A program made the translations under genes and the position numbers. Below the pieces are notes generated by a model. That model saw only the letters and a list, made by a program, of their open reading frames with translations. It was not told where the DNA came from and did no database searches. From Burkholderiales bacterium (lineage in GTDB: Bacteria > Pseudomonadota > Gammaproteobacteria > Burkholderiales > Burkholderiaceae_C), in contig JAGWUS010000001.1 of assembly GCA_028868305.1 (NCBI GenBank), positions 62,001 through 126,000 of the forward strand: a stretch of DNA of 64,000 nucleotides, given 5' to 3'. Of the stretch, positions 7,302-16,882 are shown piece after piece. Each line of letters opens with the position of its first letter. The first letter of the stretch is position 1.

Positions 7302-9572
7302 ATGAAATTTCGCTTTCCCATCATCATCATTGACGAAGACTTTCGCTCGGAAAATACCTCCGGCCTGGGCATTCGCGCTCTTGCACAGGCCATTGAGACG
7401 GAAGGTTTTGAAGTCGTGGGGGTCACCAGCTACGGGGATTTGAGCCAGTTTGCCCAGCAGCAGAGTCGGGCCAGTGCCTTCATTCTCTCTATTGACGACG
7501 AGGAATTTACGCCGGGTCCGGATCTGGACCCCGCCGTGTTGAATCTGCGCCACTTCATTGAGGAAGTGCGCCGCAAGAATGCCGAGGTTCCTATCTATGT
7601 GTACGGCGAGACCAAAACCAGCCGGCACATCCCCAATGACATCCTGCGCGAACTGCATGGCTTTATCCACATGTTTGAGGACACGCCGGAGTTCGTGGCT
7701 CGCCACATCATTCGCGAAGCCAAGAGCTACTTGGAAACCGTACAGCCTCCGTTTTTCAAGGCCTTGCTGGACTACGCCGAGGACGGTTCCTACAGTTGGC
7801 ACTGCCCCGGCCATTCCGGAGGCGTGGCCTTTCTCAAGAGTCCGGTAGGCCAGATGTACCACCAGTTTTATGGGGAGAATATGCTGCGCGCCGACGTGTG
7901 CAATGCGGTGGAAGAACTGGGTCAACTGCTGGATCACAACGGTGCCATAGGGGCCAGCGAGCGCAATGCGGCGCGGATTTTCAATGCCGACCACTGCTTT
8001 TTTGTGACCAACGGCACATCCACGTCCAACAAAATGGTGTGGCACCACACTGTGGCGCCCGGCGACATCGTGGTGGTGGACCGCAACTGCCACAAATCCA
8101 ATCTGCACGCCATCATCATGACCGGGGCGATTCCGGTGTTCCTGAAACCTACGCGCAACCACTTCGGCATCATCGGCCCGATTCCGCAGAGCGAGTTTGA
8201 GCCTGCCACCATCCAGGCCAAAATTAAGGCCAACCCTTTGCTCAAGGGTGTGGACCCGAAAAAGGTCAAGCCCCGCATCCTGACGCTGACGCAGAGTACC
8301 TACGACGGTGTGCTGTACAACACCGAAACCATCAAGGGCATGCTGGACGGCTACGTGGAGAACATCCACTTTGACGAGGCCTGGTTGCCCCACGCGGCGT
8401 TCCATCCGTTCTATGGCACCTACCACGCCATGGGCAAGAATCGCGCGCGCCCGAAGGAGGCCATGGTCTATTCCACCCAGTCCATCCACAAGCTTCTGGC
8501 CGGTATCAGCCAGGCCAGCCACGTGCTGGTGCAGGACTCCCAGACCGTGAAGCTGGACAAGCACCTCTTTAATGAGGCCTACCTGATGCACACGTCCACC
8601 AGCCCGCAGTACAGCATCATCGCCAGTTGCGATGTGGCTGCAGCCATGATGGAGCCGCCTGGAGGCACCGCACTGGTGGAGGAAAGCATTGCCGAAGCAT
8701 TGGACTTTCGCCGCGCCATGCGCAAGGTGGACGAAGAGTATGGCGACGACTGGTGGTTCAAGGTCTGGGGCCCGGACAAACTGGCGGAGGAGGGGATTGG
8801 TCGCGCGAACGACTGGATCATCAAGGGCGAGAGCAAGTCGGCTAAGGCCAACTGGCATGGATTTGGCAAGCTGGCCAATGGCTTCAACATGCTGGATCCG
8901 ATCAAGTCCACTCTGGTGACGCCGGGACTGGACCTCAATGGCAAGTTCGCCAAAACCGGCATTCCGGCCAGCATCGTGACCAAATTCCTGGCGGCACATG
9001 GCGTTGTGGTAGAGAAGACCGGGCTGTACAGCTTCTTCATCATGTTCACCATCGGCATCACCAAGGGCCGCTGGAACAGCATGTTGACCGCGCTGCAGCA
9101 GTTCAAGGACGACTACGCCAAAAATCAGCCGATGTGGCGCGTGCTGCCTGAGTTTGTGCAGAAGTACCCGCGCTACGAGAAGATGGGGCTGGCCGACCTG
9201 TGCCATCACATTCACCAGCTCTACGCCAAGTACGACATTGCGCGGCTGACAACGGAGGTCTACCTGAGCGACCTGACACCGGCGATGAGCCCGAGCGATG
9301 CCTACGCCCACATTGCCCTGCGCAAGACCGAACGGGTAGAAATCGACCACCTCGAAGGCCGTATTTCCGTGGGCATGGTGACTCCGTACCCCCCCGGCAT
9401 TCCGCTGCTGGTGCCCGGCGAAGTGTTCAACAAAAAGGTGGTGGATTACCTCAAGTTCTCACGTGAATTCAACGCGCAGTGCCCTGGCTTCGAAACCGAT
9501 ATCCATGGACTGGTGGGGGACGTGGGTGACGACGGCAAAATGCGCTACTACGCGGATTGCGTCAAAGCGTAA
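7302..9572 (+). CDS. PLP-dependent ornithine/lysine/arginine decarboxylase
   Basis: A 756-residue decarboxylase of the AdiA/LdcI/SpeC fold group. The N-terminal wing domain (about 1-130, response-regulator-like, IIIIDEDFRSENTSGLG) is followed by the PLP-binding large domain with HCPGHSGG (about 165), the FVTNGTSTSNK loop, FDEAWLPHA, and the PLP-Schiff-base lysine at about 397 in STQSIHKLLAG. The C-terminal domain has PYPPGIPLLVPGE. The length fits the biodegradative arginine/lysine decarboxylases (about 715-760 aa). Substrate (Arg, Lys or Orn) cannot be decided from the sequence alone. No antiporter gene is adjacent, unlike the acid-resistance operons of enterics. The upstream nfeD is divergent, so the promoter lies in the 143-bp gap. 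A clear terminator follows at 9579-9603. Confidence 0.93.
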   Translation: MKFRFPIIIIDEDFRSENTSGLGIRALAQAIETEGFEVVGVTSYGDLSQFAQQQSRASAFILSIDDEEFTPGPDLDPAVLNLRHFIEEVRRKNAEVPIYVYGETKTSRHIPNDILRELHGFIHMFEDTPEFVARHIIREAKSYLETVQPPFFKALLDYAEDGSYSWHCPGHSGGVAFLKSPVGQMYHQFYGENMLRADVCNAVEELGQLLDHNGAIGASERNAARIFNADHCFFVTNGTSTSNKMVWHHTVAPGDIVVVDRNCHKSNLHAIIMTGAIPVFLKPTRNHFGIIGPIPQSEFEPATIQAKIKANPLLKGVDPKKVKPRILTLTQSTYDGVLYNTETIKGMLDGYVENIHFDEAWLPHAAFHPFYGTYHAMGKNRARPKEAMVYSTQSIHKLLAGISQASHVLVQDSQTVKLDKHLFNEAYLMHTSTSPQYSIIASCDVAAAMMEPPGGTALVEESIAEALDFRRAMRKVDEEYGDDWWFKVWGPDKLAEEGIGRANDWIIKGESKSAKANWHGFGKLANGFNMLDPIKSTLVTPGLDLNGKFAKTGIPASIVTKFLAAHGVVVEKTGLYSFFIMFTIGITKGRWNSMLTALQQFKDDYAKNQPMWRVLPEFVQKYPRYEKMGLADLCHHIHQLYAKYDIARLTTEVYLSDLTPAMSPSDAYAHIALRKTERVEIDHLEGRISVGMVTPYPPGIPLLVPGEVFNKKVVDYLKFSREFNAQCPGFETDIHGLVGDVGDDGKMRYYADCVKA

Positions 9573-9578
9573 AAGTAG

Positions 9579-9603
9579 AAGGGCTCCATCGGGAGCCCTT
9601 TCC
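9579..9603 (+). terminator. Terminator of the decarboxylase gene
   Basis: AAGGGCTCC-ATC-GGGAGCCCTT is a 9-bp stem with a tight loop and a short T-containing tail, 6 bp after the stop codon. Confidence 0.8.
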
Positions 9604-9614
9604 ATAGGCAAATT

Positions 9615-9641
9615 GCTATCTAATTTATAGCTACTTGTGCA
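9615..9641 (+). repeat. Copy of the short GCTAT/ATAGC palindromic repeat (intergenic copy)
   Basis: GCTAT (9615-9619) and ATAGC (9627-9631) flank a 7-nt spacer and are followed by TACTTGTGCA. This is the only one of nine copies in the window lying outside a reading frame. It sits between the decarboxylase terminator and the end of fabI. Confidence 0.6.
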
Positions 9642-9680
9642 TGTGCAGCGAGGGCTAGAGCCGTTTTTTTATTTAAGCGC

Positions 9681-10475
9681 TTAGTCCGCTACGGCGCCCA
9701 TGGTCTTGCTGTGGCCGCCATCCACGTAGGTGATTTCGGCGGTCATGCCGCTGGCCAGATCGCTCATCAGGAACGCTGCCACATTGCCAACTTCTTCGAT
9801 GGTCACGTTGCGGCGGGTGGGGGCTGCCGCTGCCACATAGCTCAGCAGTTTGCCAAAGTCCTTGATACCACTGGCGGCCAGGGTCTTGATGGGACCGGCG
9901 CTGATGCCGTTGACGCGAATGCTGCGTCCATCGGGCAAGTGGCCTACGGCTTCGGCCAGATAACGCACCGAGGCTTCCAGTGCCGCCTTGGCCAGGCCCA
10001 TGGTGTTGTAATTGGGGATGATGCGCTCGGCACCCAGGTAGCTCAGGGTCAGCAGAGCTGCCTTGTCGTTAAGGTACGGCAGGCCCGCTTTGGCCATGGC
10101 AGGGAAGCTGTAGGCGCTGATGTCCTGCGCAATGCGGTAGTTCTCGCGGGTCAGACCGTCCAGGAAGTTACCCGCAATCGCCTCGCGCGGTGCAAAGCCT
10201 ATGCTGTGCACAAACCCGTCAAACGTGGGCCAGTGGCTGGAGAGGTCGGCAAACAGGCGGTCTATCTGCTCGTCGCTGCCCACATCACAGTCAAAAATCA
10301 GTGTGGAGTTGAAATCGGCGGCGAACTCTGTGATGCGGTCCTTGAAGCGCTCTCCTACATAGCTGAAAGCCAAATCTGCGCCTTGGGCATGACAGGCCTT
10401 GGCAATGCCATAGGCAATGGAACGGTTTGAAAGCACACCCGTAATTAACAGTTTCTTGCCAGCTAAAAAGCCCAT
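9681..10475 (-). CDS. fabI: Enoyl-[acyl-carrier-protein] reductase (NADH)
   Basis: FabI reduces enoyl-ACP with NADH in the last step of each fatty-acid elongation cycle. The 264-residue protein shows the atypical FabI nucleotide motif ([15 protein letters not shown], residues 11-25) and the catalytic pair Tyr156 and Lys163 in [10 protein letters not shown], with the same numbering as E. coli Fab[11 protein letters not shown] precedes the substrate-binding flap. The ATG at 10475 follows GAGGAC; the 28 residues possible upstream are unrelated to the family. It is a monocistronic minus-strand gene, divergent from yejA with a gap of about 43 bp. Confidence 0.97.
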   Translation of the reverse strand: MGFLAGKKLLITGVLSNRSIAYGIAKACHAQGADLAFSYVGERFKDRITEFAADFNSTLIFDCDVGSDEQIDRLFADLSSHWPTFDGFVHSIGFAPREAIAGNFLDGLTRENYRIAQDISAYSFPAMAKAGLPYLNDKAALLTLSYLGAERIIPNYNTMGLAKAALEASVRYLAEAVGHLPDGRSIRVNGISAGPIKTLAASGIKDFGKLLSYVAAAAPTRRNVTIEEVGNVAAFLMSDLASGMTAEITYVDGGHSKTMGAVAD

Positions 10476-10518
10476 ATCGTCCTCGTGAAAAATGCTTTGT
10501 GTAGTGCAGAATTGTCGC

Positions 10519-12318
10519 ATGCGAATGTGGGTATTAATGCTGTCGTGTTTCCTTGCCATTCCCGGCTGGGCTGCGCATGGCTACGCCTTGTGGGGAGACC
10601 TGAAATACCCGCCAGGTTTTGACCACTTCTCCTATGTGAATGCATTGGCCCCCAAAGGCGGTGAACTGCGTCTGGTGAGCAACCAACGCATGTCAACATT
10701 CGATAAATACAACCCATTCACCATCAAAGGCTCCGCCCCGGCTTATTTGAGCAGCCTGATGTTTGATACCTTGCTGGTGGGCTCGCTGGATGAAACGGCC
10801 GCAGCATACGGGCTGCTGGCCGAGGATGTCAGCGTTGCGACGGATGGGTTGAGCGCGACCTTCCGGCTGCGGCCGCAGGCGCGATTTCACAACGGTGACC
10901 CCGTGCTGGCGCTGGACGTGAAACACAGTTTTGACACCCTCAACGGCCCGTTTGTGTCGCCCGGAATCCGCAGCCAACTCGAAGACGTGGCCGGTCTGGA
11001 CATCATCGACGCTGCCACCGTGCGCTACCGTTTCAAAAAGCCCAACCGCGAACTGCCCCTGACGGTGGGGGGGCTTCCGGTGTTCAGCCACCGCTGGGGC
11101 GAAGAGGGGGGCAAGAGTAAACCCTTCGACAAGGTGGTGATGGACATTCCGATTGGCAGCGGACCCTACAAGATTGGTCCTGTGAATTTTGGCAAGGACA
11201 TCACTTACGTGCGTGATGAAAACTATTGGGCCAAAGACCTCAACGTTCGCCGCGGCACCGCCAACTTTGACCGCATCACTGTCAAGATTTACAAGGACAA
11301 CACCGCACGGCTGGAGGCGCTGAAAGCCGGCGAATTCGATTTGATGCGTTTCTTTTCAGCAGGTGACTGGGCGCGGCGCGTGAATGGCCGCAAGTTCGAC
11401 TCCGGTGAACTGGTCAAGGCCGAATTCAAACACCGCCTGCCCACTGGCTTTCAGAGCTATGTACTCAACACCCGGCGTGACAAACTCAAGGATGTACGGG
11501 TACGAAAGGCTTTAGGTCTGGCGCTGGACTACGAGTGGATGAACCGACAGATGTTTTACGGCGCCTATCAGCGGGTGCAGGGTCTGTTTGGTAACACGGA
11601 TTGCCAGGCCAGCGGTTTCCCGGACGCCAAGGAACTTGCGCTGCTGGAGCCCTGGCGCGCCGATATACCTGCTGCGACCTTCGGCCCGGTCGCCGCGCCC
11701 CCCCGCACCGATGGTTCCAATAGCCTGCGGGACAATTTGCGGCAAGCCCAAAGGCTGCTCAAAGACGCAGGCTGGGAATACCGTGACGGCGCCTTGCGAA
11801 ATGCCAAAGGCGAGCCTTTTGTGCTGGAGTATCTAGACAGCAATGAGGGCGGCGCCCGCGTGGTCACGCCCTGGGCGCGCAATCTGGAAAAGATTGGCGT
11901 CACGCTGCAATTCCGCCCAGTGGACTTTGCGCTGTACCAGCAGCGGCTGCAGAAGTTCGAGTTTGATATCACCTCACTGGCCTATCAGGGCACCCATAAC
12001 CCGGGTCAGGAGTTTGCCGATCTGTTTGGCAGCAAAGCGGCGGACCAGGAGGACTCTGGCAACCATAGCGGCGTTAAAAATGCAGCGGTTGATGCACTCA
12101 TCACCCGCATCACCAGTGCCAGGAGCAAGGCCGAGTTGTTGCCTGCCTGCAGGGCGCTGGACCGGGTTATTGGCCACTTGCACCTGCTGGTGCCGCAGTG
12201 GTCTGCAGGTACGCACCGCATGGCTTACAACGCCTGGCGTTTGGACAAGCCCGACACCATGCCGCCTTACGCCACGGGCGAAGGCTGGGCGATTGACACT
12301 TGGTGGGCAAAACCATGA
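10519..12318 (+). CDS. yejA: Periplasmic peptide-binding protein of the YejABEF-type ABC importer
   Basis: An extracellular solute-binding protein of family 5 (about 599 aa). A signal peptide ([21 protein letters not shown]) is followed by the YejA hallmark start [12 protein letters not shown] and the central motif GSGPYKIG near residue 220. No lipobox Cys is visible, so it is a soluble periplasmic protein. It is the first gene of yejABEF; the last codon overlaps the yejB start (ATGA). YejABEF systems import oligopeptides and, in E. coli, microcin C. Two ATGs lie 6 bp apart at 10519 and 10525; either would keep the signal peptide. Confidence 0.93.
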   Translation: MRMWVLMLSCFLAIPGWAAHGYALWGDLKYPPGFDHFSYVNALAPKGGELRLVSNQRMSTFDKYNPFTIKGSAPAYLSSLMFDTLLVGSLDETAAAYGLLAEDVSVATDGLSATFRLRPQARFHNGDPVLALDVKHSFDTLNGPFVSPGIRSQLEDVAGLDIIDAATVRYRFKKPNRELPLTVGGLPVFSHRWGEEGGKSKPFDKVVMDIPIGSGPYKIGPVNFGKDITYVRDENYWAKDLNVRRGTANFDRITVKIYKDNTARLEALKAGEFDLMRFFSAGDWARRVNGRKFDSGELVKAEFKHRLPTGFQSYVLNTRRDKLKDVRVRKALGLALDYEWMNRQMFYGAYQRVQGLFGNTDCQASGFPDAKELALLEPWRADIPAATFGPVAAPPRTDGSNSLRDNLRQAQRLLKDAGWEYRDGALRNAKGEPFVLEYLDSNEGGARVVTPWARNLEKIGVTLQFRPVDFALYQQRLQKFEFDITSLAYQGTHNPGQEFADLFGSKAADQEDSGNHSGVKNAAVDALITRITSARSKAELLPACRALDRVIGHLHLLVPQWSAGTHRMAYNAWRLDKPDTMPPYATGEGWAIDTWWAKP

Positions 12319-13343
12319 TTTGGTATTCCGTCAAACGCCTGTTACTAATGGTGCCCACGGTGTTGGGCGTGCTGTTTCTGACCTTTGTGGTGATCCAGTT
12401 TGTGCCAGGTGGCCCGGTGGAACAGTACCTGGCCGAGGCGAAGGCGGGAGCGGGCAATGGGGCAGAAGGCGGTGGCCTGAGCTACCGGGGAGCGCAGGGC
12501 GTGGACCCTAAACGCATTGAACAGGCCAAGGCGCTCTACGGTTTTGATAAGCCCGCGCCAGAGCGATTCTGGCAGATGCTCAAACAGTTTGCGCGCTTTG
12601 ACCTTGGCAAGAGTTTTTTCCAGAACCGGGATGTTTCTGCCCTGGTCTGGGAAAAACTGCCGGTTTCCATGAGCCTGGGGCTGTGGACCTTTTTCATCAG
12701 CTACCTGGTCGCCGTGCCGCTGGGTGTGGCCAAGGCGGTGCGGGCTGGCTCACGCTTTGATCTGGTGACGACGCTGTTGATTCTGGCGGGCTATGCAATT
12801 CCGGGTTTCGTGCTCGGCGTGGCGCTGCTGGTAATTTTTGGCGGGCAACTGCAGTGGTTTCCTCTGCGGGGGTTGACGTCCAGCAACTGGGAAACCCTGA
12901 GCTGGGGTGCGCGCATCGCCGACTACCTGTGGCATATCGCTTTGCCGGTTACCTCGATGGTGCTGGGCAGCTTTGCCGTGACGGCCATGCTGACCAAAAA
13001 TGCGTTCCTGGAAGAAATCCGCAAGCAGTATGTGGTGACCGCCCGCGCCAAGGGGTTGTCCGAGCGGCAGGTGCTGTGGAAACATGTGATGCGCAATGCG
13101 CTGATACCCATCATCACCGGTTTTCCGGCGGCCTTCATCGGCGCCTTTTTTACTGGTTCGCTGTTGATCGAAACCCTGTTCTCGCTCGATGGTCTGGGGC
13201 TGTTGAGCTATGAGAGTGTGATTCGCCGGGACTATCCGGTTGTTATGGGTACGCTGTACCTGTTTACTTTGATCGGACTGGTGACCAAGTTGATTTCCGA
13301 TCTCTGCTACGTCTGGGCCGATCCGCGTGTCAAGTTTGACTAG
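12315..13343 (+). CDS. yejB: Peptide ABC transporter permease YejB
   Basis: A BPD_transp_1 family inner-membrane permease (342 aa) with six expected helices, starting [20 protein letters not shown]. The long periplasmic loop after the first helix (about 35-95) is typical of DppB/YejB. The EAA loop near residues 240-260 reads RKQYVVTARAKGLSERQVL and contacts the ATPase YejF. The ATG at 12315 overlaps the yejA stop by 4 bp, so translation is probably coupled. The gene pairs with YejE as the channel. Confidence 0.95.
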   Translation: MIWYSVKRLLLMVPTVLGVLFLTFVVIQFVPGGPVEQYLAEAKAGAGNGAEGGGLSYRGAQGVDPKRIEQAKALYGFDKPAPERFWQMLKQFARFDLGKSFFQNRDVSALVWEKLPVSMSLGLWTFFISYLVAVPLGVAKAVRAGSRFDLVTTLLILAGYAIPGFVLGVALLVIFGGQLQWFPLRGLTSSNWETLSWGARIADYLWHIALPVTSMVLGSFAVTAMLTKNAFLEEIRKQYVVTARAKGLSERQVLWKHVMRNALIPIITGFPAAFIGAFFTGSLLIETLFSLDGLGLLSYESVIRRDYPVVMGTLYLFTLIGLVTKLISDLCYVWADPRVKFD

Positions 13344-14457
13344 CCCCCCGAAGCAGCCAGCGGCTGCCTCCCCCCTCAGGGGGGCGCTACCAGTGGCCCA
13401 GCAAAGCGGGTTCCACGGTAGCCCTGACTCGCGTCCTAGCTCTCCGGGTCGACGCGCTTGGCAGCGCTTTAGGCGCAACCGGCTGGGCTTTGTCAGCCTG
13501 ATCGTGTTTTGCGTCCTAGTGGGGCTGAGTCTGGTGGCCGAGCTGGTCTCCAACGACCGGCCACTGGTTGTGGTGTACCAGGGGCAGGTCTACACGCCCA
13601 TGTTCGAGGATTACCCGGAGACCACTTTTGGCGGAGACTTTGCTACGCCCACCGACTATCTGGACCCGTTCATCCAGAAGAAGCTGGCCGAGCCGGGCAA
13701 CTGGGCGGTGTTTGCTCCCAACCGCTACGGCCCCAAAACCCTGAATTACTTTGCCCCCGCCCCCAACCCGGCGCCACCCAGTGCAGACAACTGGCTGGGC
13801 ACCGATGACCGGGGGCGCGACCTGCTGGCGCAGCTGATTTATGGCTTTCGGGTCAGCGTGCTGTTTGCGCTGGCATTGACCATCACTGGCGTTGTGCTGG
13901 GCGTGATTACCGGGGCTGTTCAGGGGTTTTTTGGCGGAAAGACGGACTTGGCGTTTCAGCGCTTTATCGAGGTGTGGGGGGCCATGCCGGAGTTGTACCT
14001 GTTGATCATCTTCAGTGCTGTACTGGCCCCCAGCATTGCCTTGCTGCTGATTCTGTTGAGCCTCTTTGGCTGGATGGGCCTGTCAGACTACGTGCGGGCC
14101 GAGTTTCTGCGCAACCGGCAGATGGACTATGTGCGGGCGGCGCGGGCTCTAGGCGTGTCCAACTGGAAAATCATTACCCGCCATCTGCTACCCAACAGCC
14201 TGACGCCAGTGGTGACTTTTCTGCCATTTCGCATGAGTGGTGCGATTCTGGCACTAACATCGCTGGATTTTCTGGGTCTGGGTGTGCCGCCGGGAACACC
14301 CTCGCTGGGCGAGTTGCTGTCGCAGGGCAAGAACAATATTGACGCCTGGTGGATATCGCTGTCTACATTCGGCGTCCTGGTTGTCTCGCTGCTGCTGCTG
14401 ACCTTTATGGGAGACGCCTTGCGCGACGCCCTGGATCCCCGAAAGGCGGATGCATGA
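13327..14457 (+). CDS. yejE: Peptide ABC transporter permease YejE
   Basis: The second permease of the Yej importer. Helices begin near residue 55 (LGFVSLIVFCVLVGLSLVAEL) and the EAA loop near 270 reads MDYVRAARALGVSNWKII. The large periplasmic insert between helices 1 and 2 (about 75-165) is typical of YejE. The upstream start is a GTG at 13327, overlapping yejB by 17 bp. A GTG at 13393 is an alternative and would remove residues encoded by a GC-rich repeat (13341-13391). Residues 6-22 (SPPKQPAAASPLRGALP) are therefore probably repeat-derived or untranslated. The stop overlaps yejF by 4 bp. Confidence 0.93.
   Translation: MSSLTSPPKQPAAASPLRGALPVAQQSGFHGSPDSRPSSPGRRAWQRFRRNRLGFVSLIVFCVLVGLSLVAELVSNDRPLVVVYQGQVYTPMFEDYPETTFGGDFATPTDYLDPFIQKKLAEPGNWAVFAPNRYGPKTLNYFAPAPNPAPPSADNWLGTDDRGRDLLAQLIYGFRVSVLFALALTITGVVLGVITGAVQGFFGGKTDLAFQRFIEVWGAMPELYLLIIFSAVLAPSIALLLILLSLFGWMGLSDYVRAEFLRNRQMDYVRAARALGVSNWKIITRHLLPNSLTPVVTFLPFRMSGAILALTSLDFLGLGVPPGTPSLGELLSQGKNNIDAWWISLSTFGVLVVSLLLLTFMGDALRDALDPRKADA
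13341..13391 (+). repeat. GC-rich dispersed element at the yejB/yejE junction
   Basis: Contains the repeat's CCCCCC...CAGCGGCTGC...CCCCCCTCAGGGGGGCGCT core, with the CCCCCC/GGGGGG hairpin. Related sequence occurs near 21273, 21751, 26617, 30074 and 50819. Confidence 0.55.
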
Positions 14458-16067
14458 CCGGTGCGACGCTCTTGCTGGAAGTTTCTGGCCTGCACATCGC
14501 CTTCGGGGGGCGCGAAGTGGTGCATGGCATTTCATTTTCCGTCGGGGTGGGCGAGAAACTGGCCCTGGTGGGCGAGTCGGGTTCGGGCAAAACGGTGTCC
14601 GCACTTAGTCTGCTGGGATTGGTGCAAGGCGCCAGTGTGCGGGGGCAAGCCGTGTTGCAAGGCGGCGATCAGGTTGGTGAGTCGGTCGATCTTCTGGCCT
14701 TGCCAGAGCAGGCATTGCAGGCGATTCGGGGGCAAGACATCGCCATGATCTTCCAGGAGCCCATGACGGCACTGAACCCGCTGTTTACCATTGGTGACCA
14801 GATCGCTGAGGTTTTGCAGCAAAAAATGGGGTTGGCCCGCGCAGAATGTGCACAGAAAGCTATCAAATTGATAGCAGATACCGGCATCGAAGAGCCGGAG
14901 CGACGCGCCAAAGCCTATCCGCACCAGCTCTCTGGTGGACAACGCCAGCGCGCCATGATTGCCATGGCGCTGGCCTGCAAGCCCAAACTGCTGTTGGCGG
15001 ACGAACCCACCACGGCGTTGGATGTCACCGTGCGCCGCCAGATTCTGGATTTGCTCACCGACCTGCAGCGCAAGCACGGCATGGCCGTGGTCCTGATCAC
15101 GCACGACCTGAACCTGGTGCGCCAGTTTGCCGACCGGGTTGCGGTGATGGAGGATGGCCGCATCGTGGAGCAGGGTGCTGTGGACGCCGTGTTCGCCAAT
15201 CCACAACATGGCTATACACGGCGTTTGATTGCCAGCAAGCCACGGCGGGATGTGGTGGGCCCGGGGGTGGGCGCCGAAGCTCTGGTTCAGGGCCAGGCGG
15301 TGCGTGTCAGTTACCCGGTTCCACGCCCCGGTCTGCGGGGATGGTTCTCCAAGGGGGAATTTGTCGCGGTCACGGGGGCTGACTTTGAGGTGGCAGCCGG
15401 ACAGACGCTGGGTGTGATCGGGGAATCCGGCTCGGGCAAGTCCACACTCGCGTTGGCGACGTTGGGGCTGCTTCCCTTTGGTGGGGATCTGCGTGTGTTT
15501 GCAAGCACCTGGGGGCAGGGCGTTTCTCAGGACCGTGCTTTGCGCAAAGCAGTGCAGGTGGTGTTTCAGGATCCATTTTCCTCACTGTCACCACGCATGA
15601 CGGTCGAAGAAATTGTGGTCGAAGGCTTGCAGGTCCATGCCCCCGAACTTGATGCGCTGGTTCGACGGCAGCGGGTGCAGGCAGCGCTGCTGGATGTGGG
15701 CCTGGATGAGGCGCAGTTTTCGGGTCTGTTGCAGCGCTATCCGCACCAGTTCTCTGGTGGCCAGCGCCAGCGCATTGCCATCGCCCGGGCGCTCATTGTG
15801 CAGCCGCGTGTGCTGGTGCTGGACGAGCCCACCAGCGCCCTGGATGTGACCATGGCGCAGCAGGTTCTGCAGCTCTTGCAGCGCCTGCAGAAGGAGCGTG
15901 GCCTGGCGTACCTGCTGATCACCCATGATGTGGAGGTGATTCGCGCTATGGCCCACAGGGTGATCGTCATGCAGCGTGGCCAGATTGTGGAATCCGGGCC
16001 GGTGGAGGAGGTCATGCAGCGCCCCCAAGATACCTATACCCGCACCCTGCTGGCAGCTTCGGAATAA
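14454..16067 (+). CDS. yejF: Peptide ABC transporter double ATPase YejF
   Basis: A 537-residue protein with two fused ABC ATPase domains. The first has Walker A GESGSGKTVSAL (about 41-52), signature LSGGQRQRAM (about 162-171) and Walker B LLADEPTTALDV. The second has Walker A GESGSGKSTLA (about 323), signature FSGGQRQRIAIA and Walker B LVLDEPTSALDV. It powers YejBE; the two-domain format is diagnostic for YejF. The start overlaps the yejE stop (ATGA). A palindromic repeat (14859-14875) lies in frame just ahead of the first signature motif and encodes QKAIKLIADTG, a place that tolerates insertions. The next terminator on this strand is at 16126-16156. Confidence 0.96.
   Translation: MTGATLLLEVSGLHIAFGGREVVHGISFSVGVGEKLALVGESGSGKTVSALSLLGLVQGASVRGQAVLQGGDQVGESVDLLALPEQALQAIRGQDIAMIFQEPMTALNPLFTIGDQIAEVLQQKMGLARAECAQKAIKLIADTGIEEPERRAKAYPHQLSGGQRQRAMIAMALACKPKLLLADEPTTALDVTVRRQILDLLTDLQRKHGMAVVLITHDLNLVRQFADRVAVMEDGRIVEQGAVDAVFANPQHGYTRRLIASKPRRDVVGPGVGAEALVQGQAVRVSYPVPRPGLRGWFSKGEFVAVTGADFEVAAGQTLGVIGESGSGKSTLALATLGLLPFGGDLRVFASTWGQGVSQDRALRKAVQVVFQDPFSSLSPRMTVEEIVVEGLQVHAPELDALVRRQRVQAALLDVGLDEAQFSGLLQRYPHQFSGGQRQRIAIARALIVQPRVLVLDEPTSALDVTMAQQVLQLLQRLQKERGLAYLLITHDVEVIRAMAHRVIVMQRGQIVESGPVEEVMQRPQDTYTRTLLAASE
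14846..14875 (-). repeat. Short palindromic repeat inside yejF
   Basis: GCTATCAAATTGATAGC (14859-14875) is a perfect 6-bp-arm palindrome, preceded by TGTGCACAGAAA, i.e. the tail is on the opposite side compared with the copy at 9615. Confidence 0.6.
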
Positions 16068-16103
16068 TTCCTTAAGAATCAAGGGACTAAGGCGCTTTTG
16101 CAG

Positions 16104-16109
16104 TACAAT
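16104..16109 (+). promoter_or_regulatory. Candidate -10 element of the rimP-nusA-infB operon
   Basis: TACAAT occurs 103 bp ahead of the rimP GTG and just upstream of the terminator-like hairpin at 16126-16156. No strong -35 box is seen at the right spacing. If used, transcripts would start about 10 nt before the hairpin, which would then act as an attenuator. Confidence 0.35.
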
Positions 16110-16125
16110 CCAAAGCTCACGACCA

Positions 16126-16156
16126 AACGGGCGGGTAATTACCGCCCGTTTTTTTT
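16126..16156 (+). terminator. Terminator or leader attenuator upstream of rimP
   Basis: AACGGGCGG (16126-16134) pairs with CCGCCCGTT (16142-16150) across GTAATTA, followed by eight T. It ends the yej operon, or, because a TACAAT box lies just upstream, may regulate read-through into rimP-nusA-infB, which is known to be autoregulated in other proteobacteria. Confidence 0.85.
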
Positions 16157-16211
16157 GGTCGATTGTTTTTGAACGTGATGAACTGGATGTGGCCGAAAGG
16201 GCTGATAAAAC

Positions 16212-16826
16212 GTGGCTTTGCAGGAAATTGTTGAACAAACCGTGACCGGTCTGGGATATGACCTGGTGGAGATTGAACGCTCTGCCGGGGGCTTGCTGCG
16301 CATCACCATTGATCTGCCCTGGACGCAGCCCGCTCTGGGTGCTGTTGCGGTTGAACAGTTTGTCAACGTGGAAGATTGCGAAAAAGTGACCCGCCAGCTG
16401 CAGTTTGCGCTGGAAGTCGATGGTGTCGAATACAAGCGGCTGGAAGTGTCTTCGCCCGGTATCGATCGCCCCTTGCGCCATGTGCAGGACTTTGAGCGCT
16501 TTGTGGGCCATGTGGTGGACCTCACGCTCAAGGCGCCCATCGGGGCGGCTGCCAGCGGCTCGGTCAACGCCAATCGCAAGAAATTTCGTGGCACGCTGGA
16601 AAAAGTGCTTGCTGCCGATGGTGTCGTGGGTTGGCAAATCGTCTGGAGCGATGCACCCGAGGTCAAGCCCGGCCAGAAGGTCAGCAAGAAGCGCGTGCCT
16701 CCGCCGTTACAGGCCATGGGCTTTGCGCTTGATGAGTTGCGCGAAGCGCGACTGGCACCCATTGTGAGTTTCAAGGGCCGCGGCACACCGGGCGATGCAG
16801 TGGCTGGAAGCGGTGATCTGGCCTAG
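16212..16826 (+). CDS. rimP: Ribosome maturation factor RimP
   Basis: RimP (204 aa) helps mature the 30S subunit. The N-terminal alpha/beta domain ([20 protein letters not shown] at about 16-35, then the [17 protein letters not shown] pattern, then SSPGIDRPL at about 79) and the C-terminal SH3-like domain are present. The C-terminal part carries a longer, more basic insert than E. coli RimP (150 aa), with [11 protein letters not shown] before the end. The GTG start at 16212 places the first helix directly. It is first in the rimP-nusA-infB-rbfA-truB series; nusA begins 56 bp later. Confidence 0.95.
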   Translation: MALQEIVEQTVTGLGYDLVEIERSAGGLLRITIDLPWTQPALGAVAVEQFVNVEDCEKVTRQLQFALEVDGVEYKRLEVSSPGIDRPLRHVQDFERFVGHVVDLTLKAPIGAAASGSVNANRKKFRGTLEKVLAADGVVGWQIVWSDAPEVKPGQKVSKKRVPPPLQAMGFALDELREARLAPIVSFKGRGTPGDAVAGSGDLA

Positions 16827-16882
16827 GGCTAGGTTGCGACATTGTTTTTTGGTTTGAAAAGAGTATTCAGGAGAGTCATGGC

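Noticed and set aside
7245-9350. 701-codon open frame on the minus strand opposite the decarboxylase gene
   Set aside because: It is a mirror of the GC-rich decarboxylase codons; the plus strand has clear PLP-enzyme motifs and the minus frame is low-complexity His/Val/Gln-rich with no domain.
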